64,000 nt of DNA from a virus. Positions 34,529 through 42,864 of this stretch are shown here, one piece after another. Numbering within the stretch: position 1 is the first letter of the stretch; every line of letters begins with the position of its first letter. The notes under the pieces were generated by a model. It was given only the letters and a program-made list of their open reading frames with translations, did not search any database and was not told the origin of the DNA. The DNA lies in the IMG/VR virus record IMGVR_UViG_3300005826_000037, positions 49,645 to 113,644 of that record, one strand, 5' to 3'. Both the position numbers and the translations under genes were made by a program.

Positions 34529-35608
34529 TTATTTAGGTGCTTTTTGGGCAACATCATCTATAAAGAGATCAACTATTTGTTTCATTGACTTAAAAGCCCT
34601 TGGTATAAATACGTACTTAGCACCTGGTGAAGAATAATTATACCAATAGATTTTATCCATAGCTACCATAAATCCAGGTTGAGCAGCTATAATATTTTCA
34701 AGTCCATCAAGCCCGTCATAAACTTGCTTGGCGAAATCAATTAACATTTGCTTAATTCCTGATTTTGTATTAGGATATGGAACCGACCAAGTAATACTAT
34801 CATCATCATTATACTGAACATTAGTATATGATTTATTAGTAGGAAATCTTGTTTGACTTGAGCTTCTTATACTTACTGTTGGTTCCTTGCTTGATTTATT
34901 TGTTTCAGTAGTTTTAGAACTGTCTCCTATTCCTAAGAATTTACTAACTACATCTCCAGCAACCATAAATCCAGCAGATGCAAGTATAGTTTTGAATACC
35001 CAAGAAAATACTTTCTTTAAAACACCAGCTATCTTGAATTTAAGAGCCCCAAAACCAATACCCCAATAAGCTTCCTTTTTCATACCCTCTGAATAGCTTT
35101 CCATTGCCATTTTTACAATTCTGGCATTAATAAGCTCAACATCAATTGAAGATTGACTTTCTAATTTCTTTTTTGCTTCAGCCTCTTCCTCTGGTGTTGC
35201 TGGAGTATAATTACTATTTACAGCGCTATTAACAATTTCATCAACTTCAGATGATGATATGGGTTTCCCACTGCTTATAAGAGATCTGATGCCAGACTCA
35301 ATTGTTTTAAGGATATCTTCTACCTTAATACCAAAAACTGATACCGCCAAACCAATAAGGGCACCAACCCAACCAAAACCAAGAGCGCCAAACATCCTAA
35401 AAATCAAAGTAGGAGCTAAGAGATTTAATACACTACCAACTTTATCATTTGGATCTATTTTTGAGACAACATAATCTTTAACTGCTTTCATTAAAGAAAC
35501 TATTGCTCCAGTTGTATCTCCTTCTGCATTTTTAATAATGGAAGGGTTTTCAGCAATAGCTTCCACAATCATGCAATCAACATAGAAGCTTATCTCATAA
35601 TTATTCAT
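34529..35608 (-). CDS. Hydrophobic virion-cluster protein
   Basis: 359 aa with hydrophobic stretches at about 64-96 (LLAPTLIFRMFGALGFGWVG, ALIGLAVSVFGI) and 195-220 (FSWVFKTILASAGFMVAG), separated by acidic helices. Membrane-active segments in a head-operon protein suggest an ejected pilot protein, but this is inference. Coupled TAATG start with strong AAGGAG. A Ser/Thr-rich linker precedes the C-terminal domain. Confidence 0.45.
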   Translation of the reverse strand: MNNYEISFYVDCMIVEAIAENPSIIKNAEGDTTGAIVSLMKAVKDYVVSKIDPNDKVGSVLNLLAPTLIFRMFGALGFGWVGALIGLAVSVFGIKVEDILKTIESGIRSLISSGKPISSSEVDEIVNSAVNSNYTPATPEEEAEAKKKLESQSSIDVELINARIVKMAMESYSEGMKKEAYWGIGFGALKFKIAGVLKKVFSWVFKTILASAGFMVAGDVVSKFLGIGDSSKTTETNKSSKEPTVSIRSSSQTRFPTNKSYTNVQYNDDDSITWSVPYPNTKSGIKQMLIDFAKQVYDGLDGLENIIAAQPGFMVAMDKIYWYNYSSPGAKYVFIPRAFKSMKQIVDLFIDDVAQKAPK

Positions 35609-37134
35609 TACCTTCTCCTTGTTGGAGTAGCATAATTTTTTATAAAATTCTGCAACATATCCATATTATCTCTTACAATAACATAATGTTGCGATCTTAA
35701 ACGAGTTAAATTATTTTTTGGAATATTTCTTCCAAAATTATGCTCCATATGCATTGTAACTTCGGATGTATATTGAACCAAATTCTTTAAAGCATTCAAG
35801 AATGAAGCTAAAGTTTTTATTCCACCATTCAAATTAGTAGAGAATGCAACTGGTGGAGATTTAAGATTAAAAATAAGATTATTGGCGCCGCCCCCAGACA
35901 TCATATTATTCAGAGATCCAATAACTTGTTGTATTTGTGTTAATTTAGAACTAACTTGAGACTGAACTGAAGTTCCATATTTTGATAAAAACTTATTATA
36001 ATCAGTAATGAAATGCATTATCCTTGGAACATTAACAGAGTCCATAGATAGAGGTAATCTCTCTACAGATGACAAGTCACCCAGCCAACTTTGCAATTCT
36101 TGTTGAGAGCCACCCCCTCCTTCTCCCTCTTCCTTTTTACCTTCGCCTTCTTGACCTGGAGCAGTAACCTGACAATTAGATTGAGACATCAAACTCTTAA
36201 CTTGGCTATTGTAATACTTAGCGAAATGCTTCTTATCTTCTGTTGCTGCGGCTAGATAATAATTAGACCTATCAAGTAAAACATTAAGTATCATACACTT
36301 AAGTTTTTCCATCTCAGCAGGTCTCTTGATTATAGATTTACCAACTCCCTCATCAAAAACTGTGAAAGAATTTAACATTGTATTAAAATCTTTCAAATCT
36401 CTAACTGTAATTGGATATGTTATACCTGATACTTGTTGTGGCAAACCAAGAGCTAAAAGATTTACATCTTTACGAGGATTATCTGGATAAACATAGTAAT
36501 TAGGTATATTATCCAAAATAGTGTTATCACTTATTTCTGTACCAGTTGTAGCATCATATTTCTTTGCCCTATCGATAGCTAAATCTCTGAAGTATCTATT
36601 GAAATTAAGTATTAATGTATTAACATATGGAAGAACAACTTCTGGGGCATCTGTACCTTCAGCCATTTGTTTAAGTGACTCTAAGTATGATCTTAGTGCT
36701 TTTGCATCAACATAAAAGCTATGCGAATCATATTTTCTATTTTCTTTATCTCTTTCACCATAAGGAGATGTAGTTACTATTCCCAAACCCTTTTCTGTAG
36801 CTTGTTCTTTTGTTAATCCACCATTTTCTGCGCCCATAGGATAAACTAGTCTTACACCATCAACCATTACTTCATGGTCAGACAGGTTCTGCATAAATGT
36901 TCCGAAATTCTTAATTGTCTTTACATTTAATTCTAGAGTCCCTTTTCCAGTTGAAATTGTTGGTTGTGGTTTTTCAAACTTTAATTCTGAATATAATTGA
37001 TCGGCAAAAGCTTTTGCAACGACAAAATCAGCATTATTTGCAACATTGGGATCAGCTGCATTCTTGATAATCGTTTCATTTTTTAATGAACTAATCAAGC
37101 TTTTGAATACATTAGGATTATATAAGAATGACAT
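35608..37134 (-). CDS. Large internal virion-cluster protein
   Basis: 508 aa, unrecognised. A mixed alpha/beta N-terminal half (LELNVKTIKNFGTFMQNLSD, HEVMVDGVRLVYPMG), a Glu/Gly-rich low-complexity linker near residue 330-345 (GQEGEGKKEEGEGGGGS) and a helical C-terminus ending in TPTRRR. AGAGG ribosome site. It sits between two other large proteins that share short motifs, so all likely act together inside the head. Confidence 0.45.
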   Translation of the reverse strand: MSFLYNPNVFKSLISSLKNETIIKNAADPNVANNADFVVAKAFADQLYSELKFEKPQPTISTGKGTLELNVKTIKNFGTFMQNLSDHEVMVDGVRLVYPMGAENGGLTKEQATEKGLGIVTTSPYGERDKENRKYDSHSFYVDAKALRSYLESLKQMAEGTDAPEVVLPYVNTLILNFNRYFRDLAIDRAKKYDATTGTEISDNTILDNIPNYYVYPDNPRKDVNLLALGLPQQVSGITYPITVRDLKDFNTMLNSFTVFDEGVGKSIIKRPAEMEKLKCMILNVLLDRSNYYLAAATEDKKHFAKYYNSQVKSLMSQSNCQVTAPGQEGEGKKEEGEGGGGSQQELQSWLGDLSSVERLPLSMDSVNVPRIMHFITDYNKFLSKYGTSVQSQVSSKLTQIQQVIGSLNNMMSGGGANNLIFNLKSPPVAFSTNLNGGIKTLASFLNALKNLVQYTSEVTMHMEHNFGRNIPKNNLTRLRSQHYVIVRDNMDMLQNFIKNYATPTRRR

Positions 37135-37145
37135 TATTTACCCTC

Positions 37146-38438
37146 TTATTTTACTGGCGCTGGATTTGCAGGAGCAGCTGGTTGTTCTGTAGTAGGAGCA
37201 GTTTCTGGAGCAGGTTGTTTTTGTTCTACTTGTTGTGATTGAAATTGATTATAACGTTTTTCTATCTCTGGCTTTATAAAACCTGTAAAAACATTAACTG
37301 CTTGTTCTTTTGGAAATCCCATTCTCTCTGCCCAAGATAAATAATTTGCAACACTTGTTAAAGCAGAAAGAGGGACTGCTGCTGGGCTTCCCTTTCCAAT
37401 AGAAACATATATTACCTTTTCCCCCATTGGAGAGTTTGGCTTATATTGATCAGAGTTTCTATTTTTAATTATTTCTTTCTTTTGCTTATCAAATGCAGAC
37501 TCTTCGGTTACTTTTCCAAATGCTCTATCTTCTTCAAGATATGGTCTAAACTTTGGATTACCAACAACTCTTTCTCTTATATCCTTATATAATGACAATA
37601 TTCCATAGATATCTTTTGTGAAAAGATTTGCATAATCTGTCTCTTGTTTAGGAGTCAATTTAACATCTTTTCCGTCTACCTCAATTTTATCAAGATTTGT
37701 TTTGAAAGATAGTAATCTTCTTGGACTAAAAGAATTTGATGGAACTTTCATTTCACCTGCTAATTGTAGTAATGCAAAACCAAAACCCATAATATTCTTT
37801 AGTGCATTATGAGTTCTCCATTCCCACCTACCATCAGGTCTAAATTCTTTTGAACTAGTTCCTATTCTACTTATTGTATCCATAACAACTTTCATTTGAT
37901 AGACACTTGTTTCGCCTTGCTTTTTTTCTTCATAAGATTTGGCATTAGGATCATCTGACCACTCAACACCTCTTCGGTCCTCTGGAAGTTCTCCAACAAA
38001 ATTTTGAGCGAAGAAATCCATAAAACTTCCTCTATTGCGCTGATCTGTACTTTGCTTTCTCTTAATATCAGGAGCGTTTACTATAGGCAAATCAGAATAC
38101 TTAACATCATCCATAATATAATTTGCAAACTGCTGCATCGCTTGTTGCATTTTTATTACTGCTTTATTTCCTGGACGATATGTACCTTTTCCTGTACCAC
38201 CAGCTGGTCTTGCTGGTCCTTTACCACCCGGACCAATAACATCATTATCAGCTCCCCCTCCAGCAGGACTAACAACATCAGCGCCAGTTGAAGGAGTATC
38301 TGCAGAAATAGAAACTTCATCTAGATTAATTGGAGATACTGCTGTAGGAGGATTACCACTCAGAGCATTTGATGTAGCATTCCTAAGATCATCCTCAACT
38401 CCTGCAATCTTTTTTATTAATTTAACTATATCCTTCAT
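37146..38438 (-). CDS. Internal virion-cluster protein, Pro/Gly-rich start
   Basis: 430 aa. Residues about 25-95 are Pro/Gly/Ala-rich, include the string PINLDEVSISADTPS and end in a basic patch (GTYRPGNKAVIKMQQAMQQF). The short motif PIxLxEVSI also occurs in the 427-aa product (PITLEEVSIT), hinting at a common partner. The middle is helical and the C-terminus is a Pro/Ala/Gln tail (APTTEQPAAPANPAPVK). TAATG coupled start. Function unknown. Confidence 0.45.
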   Translation of the reverse strand: MKDIVKLIKKIAGVEDDLRNATSNALSGNPPTAVSPINLDEVSISADTPSTGADVVSPAGGGADNDVIGPGGKGPARPAGGTGKGTYRPGNKAVIKMQQAMQQFANYIMDDVKYSDLPIVNAPDIKRKQSTDQRNRGSFMDFFAQNFVGELPEDRRGVEWSDDPNAKSYEEKKQGETSVYQMKVVMDTISRIGTSSKEFRPDGRWEWRTHNALKNIMGFGFALLQLAGEMKVPSNSFSPRRLLSFKTNLDKIEVDGKDVKLTPKQETDYANLFTKDIYGILSLYKDIRERVVGNPKFRPYLEEDRAFGKVTEESAFDKQKKEIIKNRNSDQYKPNSPMGEKVIYVSIGKGSPAAVPLSALTSVANYLSWAERMGFPKEQAVNVFTGFIKPEIEKRYNQFQSQQVEQKQPAPETAPTTEQPAAPANPAPVK

Positions 38439-39721
38439 TATTTCATCCAGGCATTATACAAAGCATTTGTTTTTCTAACATATGGTGATGCAATACCAAT
38501 AAATTTATTGGCGACTTGTTCTGTCATTAAATCAGGACTTATAGCATTGCTTTGATTTTTAATTTCTGTAAGCTTACTTATAATAGAACTTATTTGTGAT
38601 ATAGCTTTTTGAGAATTAACATCACCACTAGAATTTATAACAGGAGTCAATACTCTTAATTTACTAAGAGCGTTACCAATATAAGAATTTACTTTACCTA
38701 ATTGAATCTCTCCCTCACTAGATGTAATAGATACTTCTTCCAAAGTTATAGGAGAACCTGGTTTTCTTTCTTCCTTTTCTGGTGATCCATAATATTTCTT
38801 TATATTATCATCAAATTGCCCCATATATAAACCTAATGCAGTATTCGCTATACTTAAACAACTATTTATCTTTGATAATATTTCATCTCTCTTATCAGAT
38901 AAATAATCACCAGTAAATAAATCAGTAATATCACCTACATGTCTTGCTGCTGAAAATGGTGCGGTCACTGGATTTAATAAACCTAAATCCTTCCAATCAA
39001 AAAATTCTGTGGAATTAACCATGTCTTCCAAATCCCCAATTACTTCTTTGATACCAGATCTAATATCTCCATCTTCAGTAATTTTACCTAATCCCACTCT
39101 TACTTGACTAATATTAGTTGATATTCTTGATTTATATGTTGTACTATTTCCAAAATATCTATTTATAATTGTTTCAATAGAATTAAGTAATGGATTTATT
39201 TTTTGCACCTGATTTATTGCAGCTTTTCTTCTAAGATTTTCCATATCATCTGAAACCTGACCAATAGATAATTTAACTGCATTAATAATATCAAAAGCAT
39301 TAGTTAATTTTCCAGTAGGTTTCTTATCAAGAATTTTTAATGTCTTTAATTGTTGATCTACAATTGTCTCAACAATTCCATATTCGCCATCGCTAACCTG
39401 AACACTTCCCTTTGGATGAGCCTGATCAACTAAATCTTCGCCAGTTTCTTTGCTGGTCGAATATTCGGTTTGTGCTTGTTTATATCTAAGATAATTATTC
39501 TCTAATTCATCTGCATATTTGCTTAAACCAACATCTCTTAATCCAGAGCATAACTTGGTTAAATTAGAAAAGAAATCTTCGGTTGGAGTAAAGTCTGGCT
39601 TATTATTTTCACTAGCCGTTTTCTCAATTATAGATTGCTTTTCTTGTTCTTTTGAAATAGCCATTCTTTCAAGAGATCTCATTACTGGGGAATCGTCAAA
39701 ATTTATGTGCTTAAAAGTCAT
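38438..39721 (-). CDS. Internal virion-cluster protein with AHP-DKKPTG motif
   Basis: 427 aa from ATG 39721 (GGAG 6 nt upstream). Residues about 95-140 (DQAHPKGSVQVSD, TLKILDKKPTGKL) correspond to the motif in the 425-aa product (AHPNSVVVSP, LLNILDKTPDG), indicating paralogy. The rest is long helices plus a PITLEEVSIT patch that matches the 430-aa protein. It may be a scaffold-associated or ejected protein. The 145-nt gap upstream holds a hairpin AAGTATG-loop-CATACTT and AT-rich words that could be a promoter. Confidence 0.45.
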   Translation of the reverse strand: MTFKHINFDDSPVMRSLERMAISKEQEKQSIIEKTASENNKPDFTPTEDFFSNLTKLCSGLRDVGLSKYADELENNYLRYKQAQTEYSTSKETGEDLVDQAHPKGSVQVSDGEYGIVETIVDQQLKTLKILDKKPTGKLTNAFDIINAVKLSIGQVSDDMENLRRKAAINQVQKINPLLNSIETIINRYFGNSTTYKSRISTNISQVRVGLGKITEDGDIRSGIKEVIGDLEDMVNSTEFFDWKDLGLLNPVTAPFSAARHVGDITDLFTGDYLSDKRDEILSKINSCLSIANTALGLYMGQFDDNIKKYYGSPEKEERKPGSPITLEEVSITSSEGEIQLGKVNSYIGNALSKLRVLTPVINSSGDVNSQKAISQISSIISKLTEIKNQSNAISPDLMTEQVANKFIGIASPYVRKTNALYNAWMK

Positions 39722-39866
39722 GATAGCTCCAAACAAATCGGTATCTTTATTTAAGTATGCAGTTTTATAACATACTTATACTAAATAAATAGATATGCAC
39801 AAAACCTATTTAACCAATTATTCTCTTGCATCTTAATCTTTTTCTAATTACAATGTGGACGGATTT

Positions 39867-40559
39867 TCAGTACCATAGAAATTCGATCATACTATTCATA
39901 GGTGTTGGTGGAGCAGTAACCATAGCAACAGCTGGATGATAATCACTTGGTTTTCTTGTAGTAAGATATCCTGACTCACTCACATATAGATTAGCTCTTA
40001 CCGGATATTGTTGATTACTTTCAAATTGATCAGTTTGCGCAAACATCCTTTGGAACCAAACAGTCATTCTGCCTGTTCCAGCGGTACTATCATCACCAGG
40101 AATATTCGCAATTTGATAAGTATAATTTACAATTGTCCTGATAGCATCTGGAGTCCCAGATCCTGTCATATCAAAATTAAGTTGAGTTCCCGCAACAAAA
40201 GTAATAACTCCATTAACGGGATTAAGCGCGACATCAATTGTGGAGTTAAAACTATCAGGAATAATATTTGGTTTCCTAAGCTCAGCTTTAATATCAATTG
40301 GGGTAACTAATATTCCTCCAGGACCAGGAATACCTGTTGCTGGAACAATTATAACTTCATTCCAAGAAACACTAGTAAATGCTTTTGTTCTAATCTCATC
40401 AATAATACCAATTGGCGCTGTACCAGTGCTAACTGTCGCCATAACTTGATTTCCTATGACTGTAAGTTCTCCACACATGCCGGGCTGAAATTCCACACTA
40501 GGGTCACAAATAAAAGAAGCTGGTAAACTGTTGCCAACTTGTATCAATCTCAAAGTCAT
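39867..40559 (-). CDS. Capsid-associated virion protein
   Basis: 230 aa. It starts MTLRLIQVGNSLPASFICDP, has FQPGMCGELTVIGNQVMATV and is a beta-sandwich protein of the type encoded near scaffold genes in large phages, with a C-terminal strand (MIEFLWY). A Pro/Gly turn-rich loop is at about 73-82. Probably head-associated; the specific role is unknown. Its 5' side was invaded by the endonuclease gene at 40616. Confidence 0.5.
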   Translation of the reverse strand: MTLRLIQVGNSLPASFICDPSVEFQPGMCGELTVIGNQVMATVSTGTAPIGIIDEIRTKAFTSVSWNEVIIVPATGIPGPGGILVTPIDIKAELRKPNIIPDSFNSTIDVALNPVNGVITFVAGTQLNFDMTGSGTPDAIRTIVNYTYQIANIPGDDSTAGTGRMTVWFQRMFAQTDQFESNQQYPVRANLYVSESGYLTTRKPSDYHPAVAMVTAPPTPMNSMIEFLWY

Positions 40560-40615
40560 ATTATTATCCTATTTTATGCATTAAACTTTAACCAGGTCAT
40601 GATATATAACTTTAT

Positions 40616-41575
40616 ATGAAAAGGACAAAATTAACACCAGAATTAACTCAAAAAATAATTTATGAATATTTATCTGGACTAGATACATATCAAACTGCAA
40701 AAAAATGCACCTGTTCTCAAACATTAGTTATGAATGTACTAAAGAGAAATAATATACCTCGTCGTACAACTCAAGACTATACAAGAAAATATATAACCAA
40801 TAACAAATTTTTTGAAAATATAAATAACGAAAATAATGCGTATTTTCTAGGTCTACTATATGCTGATGGTAATAACTATGTAAGAATACCACATTCATAT
40901 GAAATTTCAATTAAACTACAAGAATGCGATAAATCTATTTTAGAAAAATTACGAGATCTACTGTGTCCAAATATGGAATTAAAACTTAAAATAGATAAAA
41001 ATACTTCAAATAAACATTATTTATTTAAAATAAATAGTAAAAAAATAAGCGAACAATTATCTTCATTAGGATGTGTTCCAAATAAAAGTTTAATTTTAAC
41101 TTTTCCTAAATTTTTAGATGATAATTTACTAAATCACTTTATAAGAGGTTATTTTGATGGAGACGGATCATTATATTGTAAACCTCAAAAAAAATCTGGA
41201 CAAATTGATTATAATTTACAACTAACTTCTTCTGATAAATTTTGTTTATCTGCTAAAAATAAAATTGAAAATATATTAAATATTCATTTTTCAACTAAAT
41301 TAGCTCATACGAAAACAAATCAAATAACAACAACATTATCTGTTGGTGGTAATAATCAAGTAGAAAAAATTCTTGATTGGATATATAAAGATGCAACTAT
41401 ATATTTACCAAGAAAATATGATAAATATATAGAATTCAAAAATTATAGAAATCAAACTTCATCTTCAAATGAAGGAAGAAAATCTTCTTCTGACACTTCT
41501 AAATCAATATCAGCACTTAATAAATCATCAGAGTCATTAATCTCTAAAACTCCATCATCAGACATATTAAATTGA
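40616..41575 (+). CDS. LAGLIDADG homing endonuclease, free-standing (HE3)
   Basis: 319 aa. Motifs FLGLLYADG (77-85) and FIRGYFDGDGS (about 177-187) with an N-terminal helix-turn-helix. The recognisable enzyme ends at about residue 281 (ATIYLPRKYDKYIEFKN); the last 40 or so residues are Ser/Lys-rich and are simply the antisense of the acidic end of the 134-aa gene, with which it overlaps by 124 nt. It is 56 nt from the divergent 230-aa gene. No good ribosome site. Confidence 0.85.
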   Translation: MKRTKLTPELTQKIIYEYLSGLDTYQTAKKCTCSQTLVMNVLKRNNIPRRTTQDYTRKYITNNKFFENINNENNAYFLGLLYADGNNYVRIPHSYEISIKLQECDKSILEKLRDLLCPNMELKLKIDKNTSNKHYLFKINSKKISEQLSSLGCVPNKSLILTFPKFLDDNLLNHFIRGYFDGDGSLYCKPQKKSGQIDYNLQLTSSDKFCLSAKNKIENILNIHFSTKLAHTKTNQITTTLSVGGNNQVEKILDWIYKDATIYLPRKYDKYIEFKNYRNQTSSSNEGRKSSSDTSKSISALNKSSESLISKTPSSDILN

Positions 41576-41856
41576 GTACCGTGATGTAATAGATTTTTAA
41601 CTTGTTTCTCTGGTGATAGATTTTTCAAATGACGATCTGGTGTTTTTGCGGGATCACTTTCAGCAATCTTCTTAAGAACTGCTATAACTTTATCAGCAGC
41701 TATTATAAGACCCTCTTCTTCAAAAATCTCTGCTGCAGAATGTAATAGATTTACTGCTTCAAAAAGATTATCGGTATTTTGACCAGATTGTACCTCTGCA
41801 AGTTTAACTTGCATACCTGAAATTAATTCATCTTCGAATACTGATTTTTTGATCAT
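41452..41856 (-). CDS. Small helical virion-cluster protein (AA-hairpin family)
   Basis: 134 aa. The core AVNLLHSAAEIFEEEGLIIA, DKVIAVLKKIA is a helical hairpin of the pattern found also in the next two genes. The C-terminal half (KNLSPEKQVKNLLHHGTQFN then an Asp/Glu tail) is recognisable from large-phage head clusters. ATGA overlap with the DUF5661-like gene. The 3' end overlaps the antisense endonuclease gene. Role unknown; a small internal or scaffolding protein is likely. Confidence 0.5.
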   Translation of the reverse strand: MIKKSVFEDELISGMQVKLAEVQSGQNTDNLFEAVNLLHSAAEIFEEEGLIIAADKVIAVLKKIAESDPAKTPDRHLKNLSPEKQVKNLLHHGTQFNMSDDGVLEINDSDDLLSADIDLEVSEEDFLPSFEDEV

Positions 41857-42299
41857 TTTTCCAACTTTTTCTCAAGTTTTGCAAGTTCTTTATAATAATC
41901 AGACTCAATTGGACTACCTTCATTTTTTGTAGTTTCAACCATGTGATCCATAGCAATTTCTTTTGCTATTTCAGGATCATTAGTATGTTCCATTTCTACT
42001 TTTCTTCCGCGTTCCAATGTGTCTTCATCAAAATCATCTGGTTCATAATCATCAGCTTTTCCGCCATGAATATGATCTTCCCAAGATTTACTGTTTTTAA
42101 CAACAGAACTTAAAACTTCCATGATACCATCAGAGATATCATTCATACCAGCTTTATCAAAGAGGCACGCGGCAGCACTGAGATTGTCAATTGCTCTCGC
42201 TATTTTATTAAATCCATATTGCGATTCAAGTCTATTACTAACTAGCTCTTTTTCCATAGAGCGCATCAACTCATCTTCAATGCTGCCGCGTTTAAACAT
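41853..42299 (-). CDS. DUF5661-like small virion-cluster protein
   Basis: 148 aa. N-terminal helices contain NLSAAACLFDKAGMNDI, like its neighbours. The C-terminal part (HGGKADDYEPDDFDEDTL, KVEMEHTNDPEIAKEIAMDH, SDYYKELAKLEKKL) matches the DUF5661 signature as I know it. AGAGG ribosome site. The paralogous N-terminal hairpin plus a DUF5661 tail looks like a fusion. Function of DUF5661 is not known. Confidence 0.55.
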   Translation of the reverse strand: MFKRGSIEDELMRSMEKELVSNRLESQYGFNKIARAIDNLSAAACLFDKAGMNDISDGIMEVLSSVVKNSKSWEDHIHGGKADDYEPDDFDEDTLERGRKVEMEHTNDPEIAKEIAMDHMVETTKNEGSPIESDYYKELAKLEKKLEK

Positions 42300-42316
42300 T
42301 TGTTTACCTCTAAAAA

Positions 42317-42823
42317 TTACTTGGAAGTTTTCTTGCCCTTCTTGTCGTCTGTTGACTTCTTAGACTCTTTAGACTCCTTGGACTCTTTCTTATCATCCTT
42401 CTTTGCAAAGAAAGGTGGTTTTTTACTTGCCTTTTCTTCCTTCTTGTCTTCGGTGTCCTTTTTCTTTGCGGCAAGAACCAACTCAGCAAGCTTTAGACTT
42501 AGAATTGCATTCTTTTCCATATTAAGTGCGTCAAGTGCTGCAGATGCTGTAAGAAGACTGTCGATTGCAACGGCATATACTGGAGAAACTTCCATATCAT
42601 CAGCTTCTGCTGAATCCTTTTTCTCTTCTTTGCTCTCTTTACTTTCCTTCTCTTCGCTCTTCTTTTCTTTCTCTTCGCTATCCTTATCGCTCTTCTTTTC
42701 TTTTGCATCATTTTCATCAGATGCAGTTTTTACCTGTGTACCAAATAGAGACTTATATTCGTCGCTGTTTAGGGCAGCATTCATACTATTTGCTACAAAA
42801 TCTGAAATGCTTTTGTTATTCAT
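42317..42823 (-). CDS. Lysine/glutamate-rich head-cluster protein
   Basis: 168 aa. The N-terminal 30 residues are helical, then a Lys/Glu/Ser tract (about 40-80), a helical hairpin (LLTASAALDALNMEKNAILS) related to the previous two genes, and a second Lys-rich tail of KESKES repeats. The extreme charge resembles internal head proteins that bind DNA or core proteins. Strong AGGGG ribosome site. It is coupled to the protease-scaffold gene upstream. Confidence 0.5.
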   Translation of the reverse strand: MNNKSISDFVANSMNAALNSDEYKSLFGTQVKTASDENDAKEKKSDKDSEEKEKKSEEKESKESKEEKKDSAEADDMEVSPVYAVAIDSLLTASAALDALNMEKNAILSLKLAELVLAAKKKDTEDKKEEKASKKPPFFAKKDDKKESKESKESKKSTDDKKGKKTSK

Positions 42824-42864
42824 TTTAGTACCCCTATTAAAAGTTTATTGTCTTTTGTTTTCTC

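Noticed and set aside
37004-37134. Programmed frameshift of tail assembly chaperones
   Set aside because: Neighbouring genes here are head proteins with normal stops; no slippery site with downstream structure was evident.
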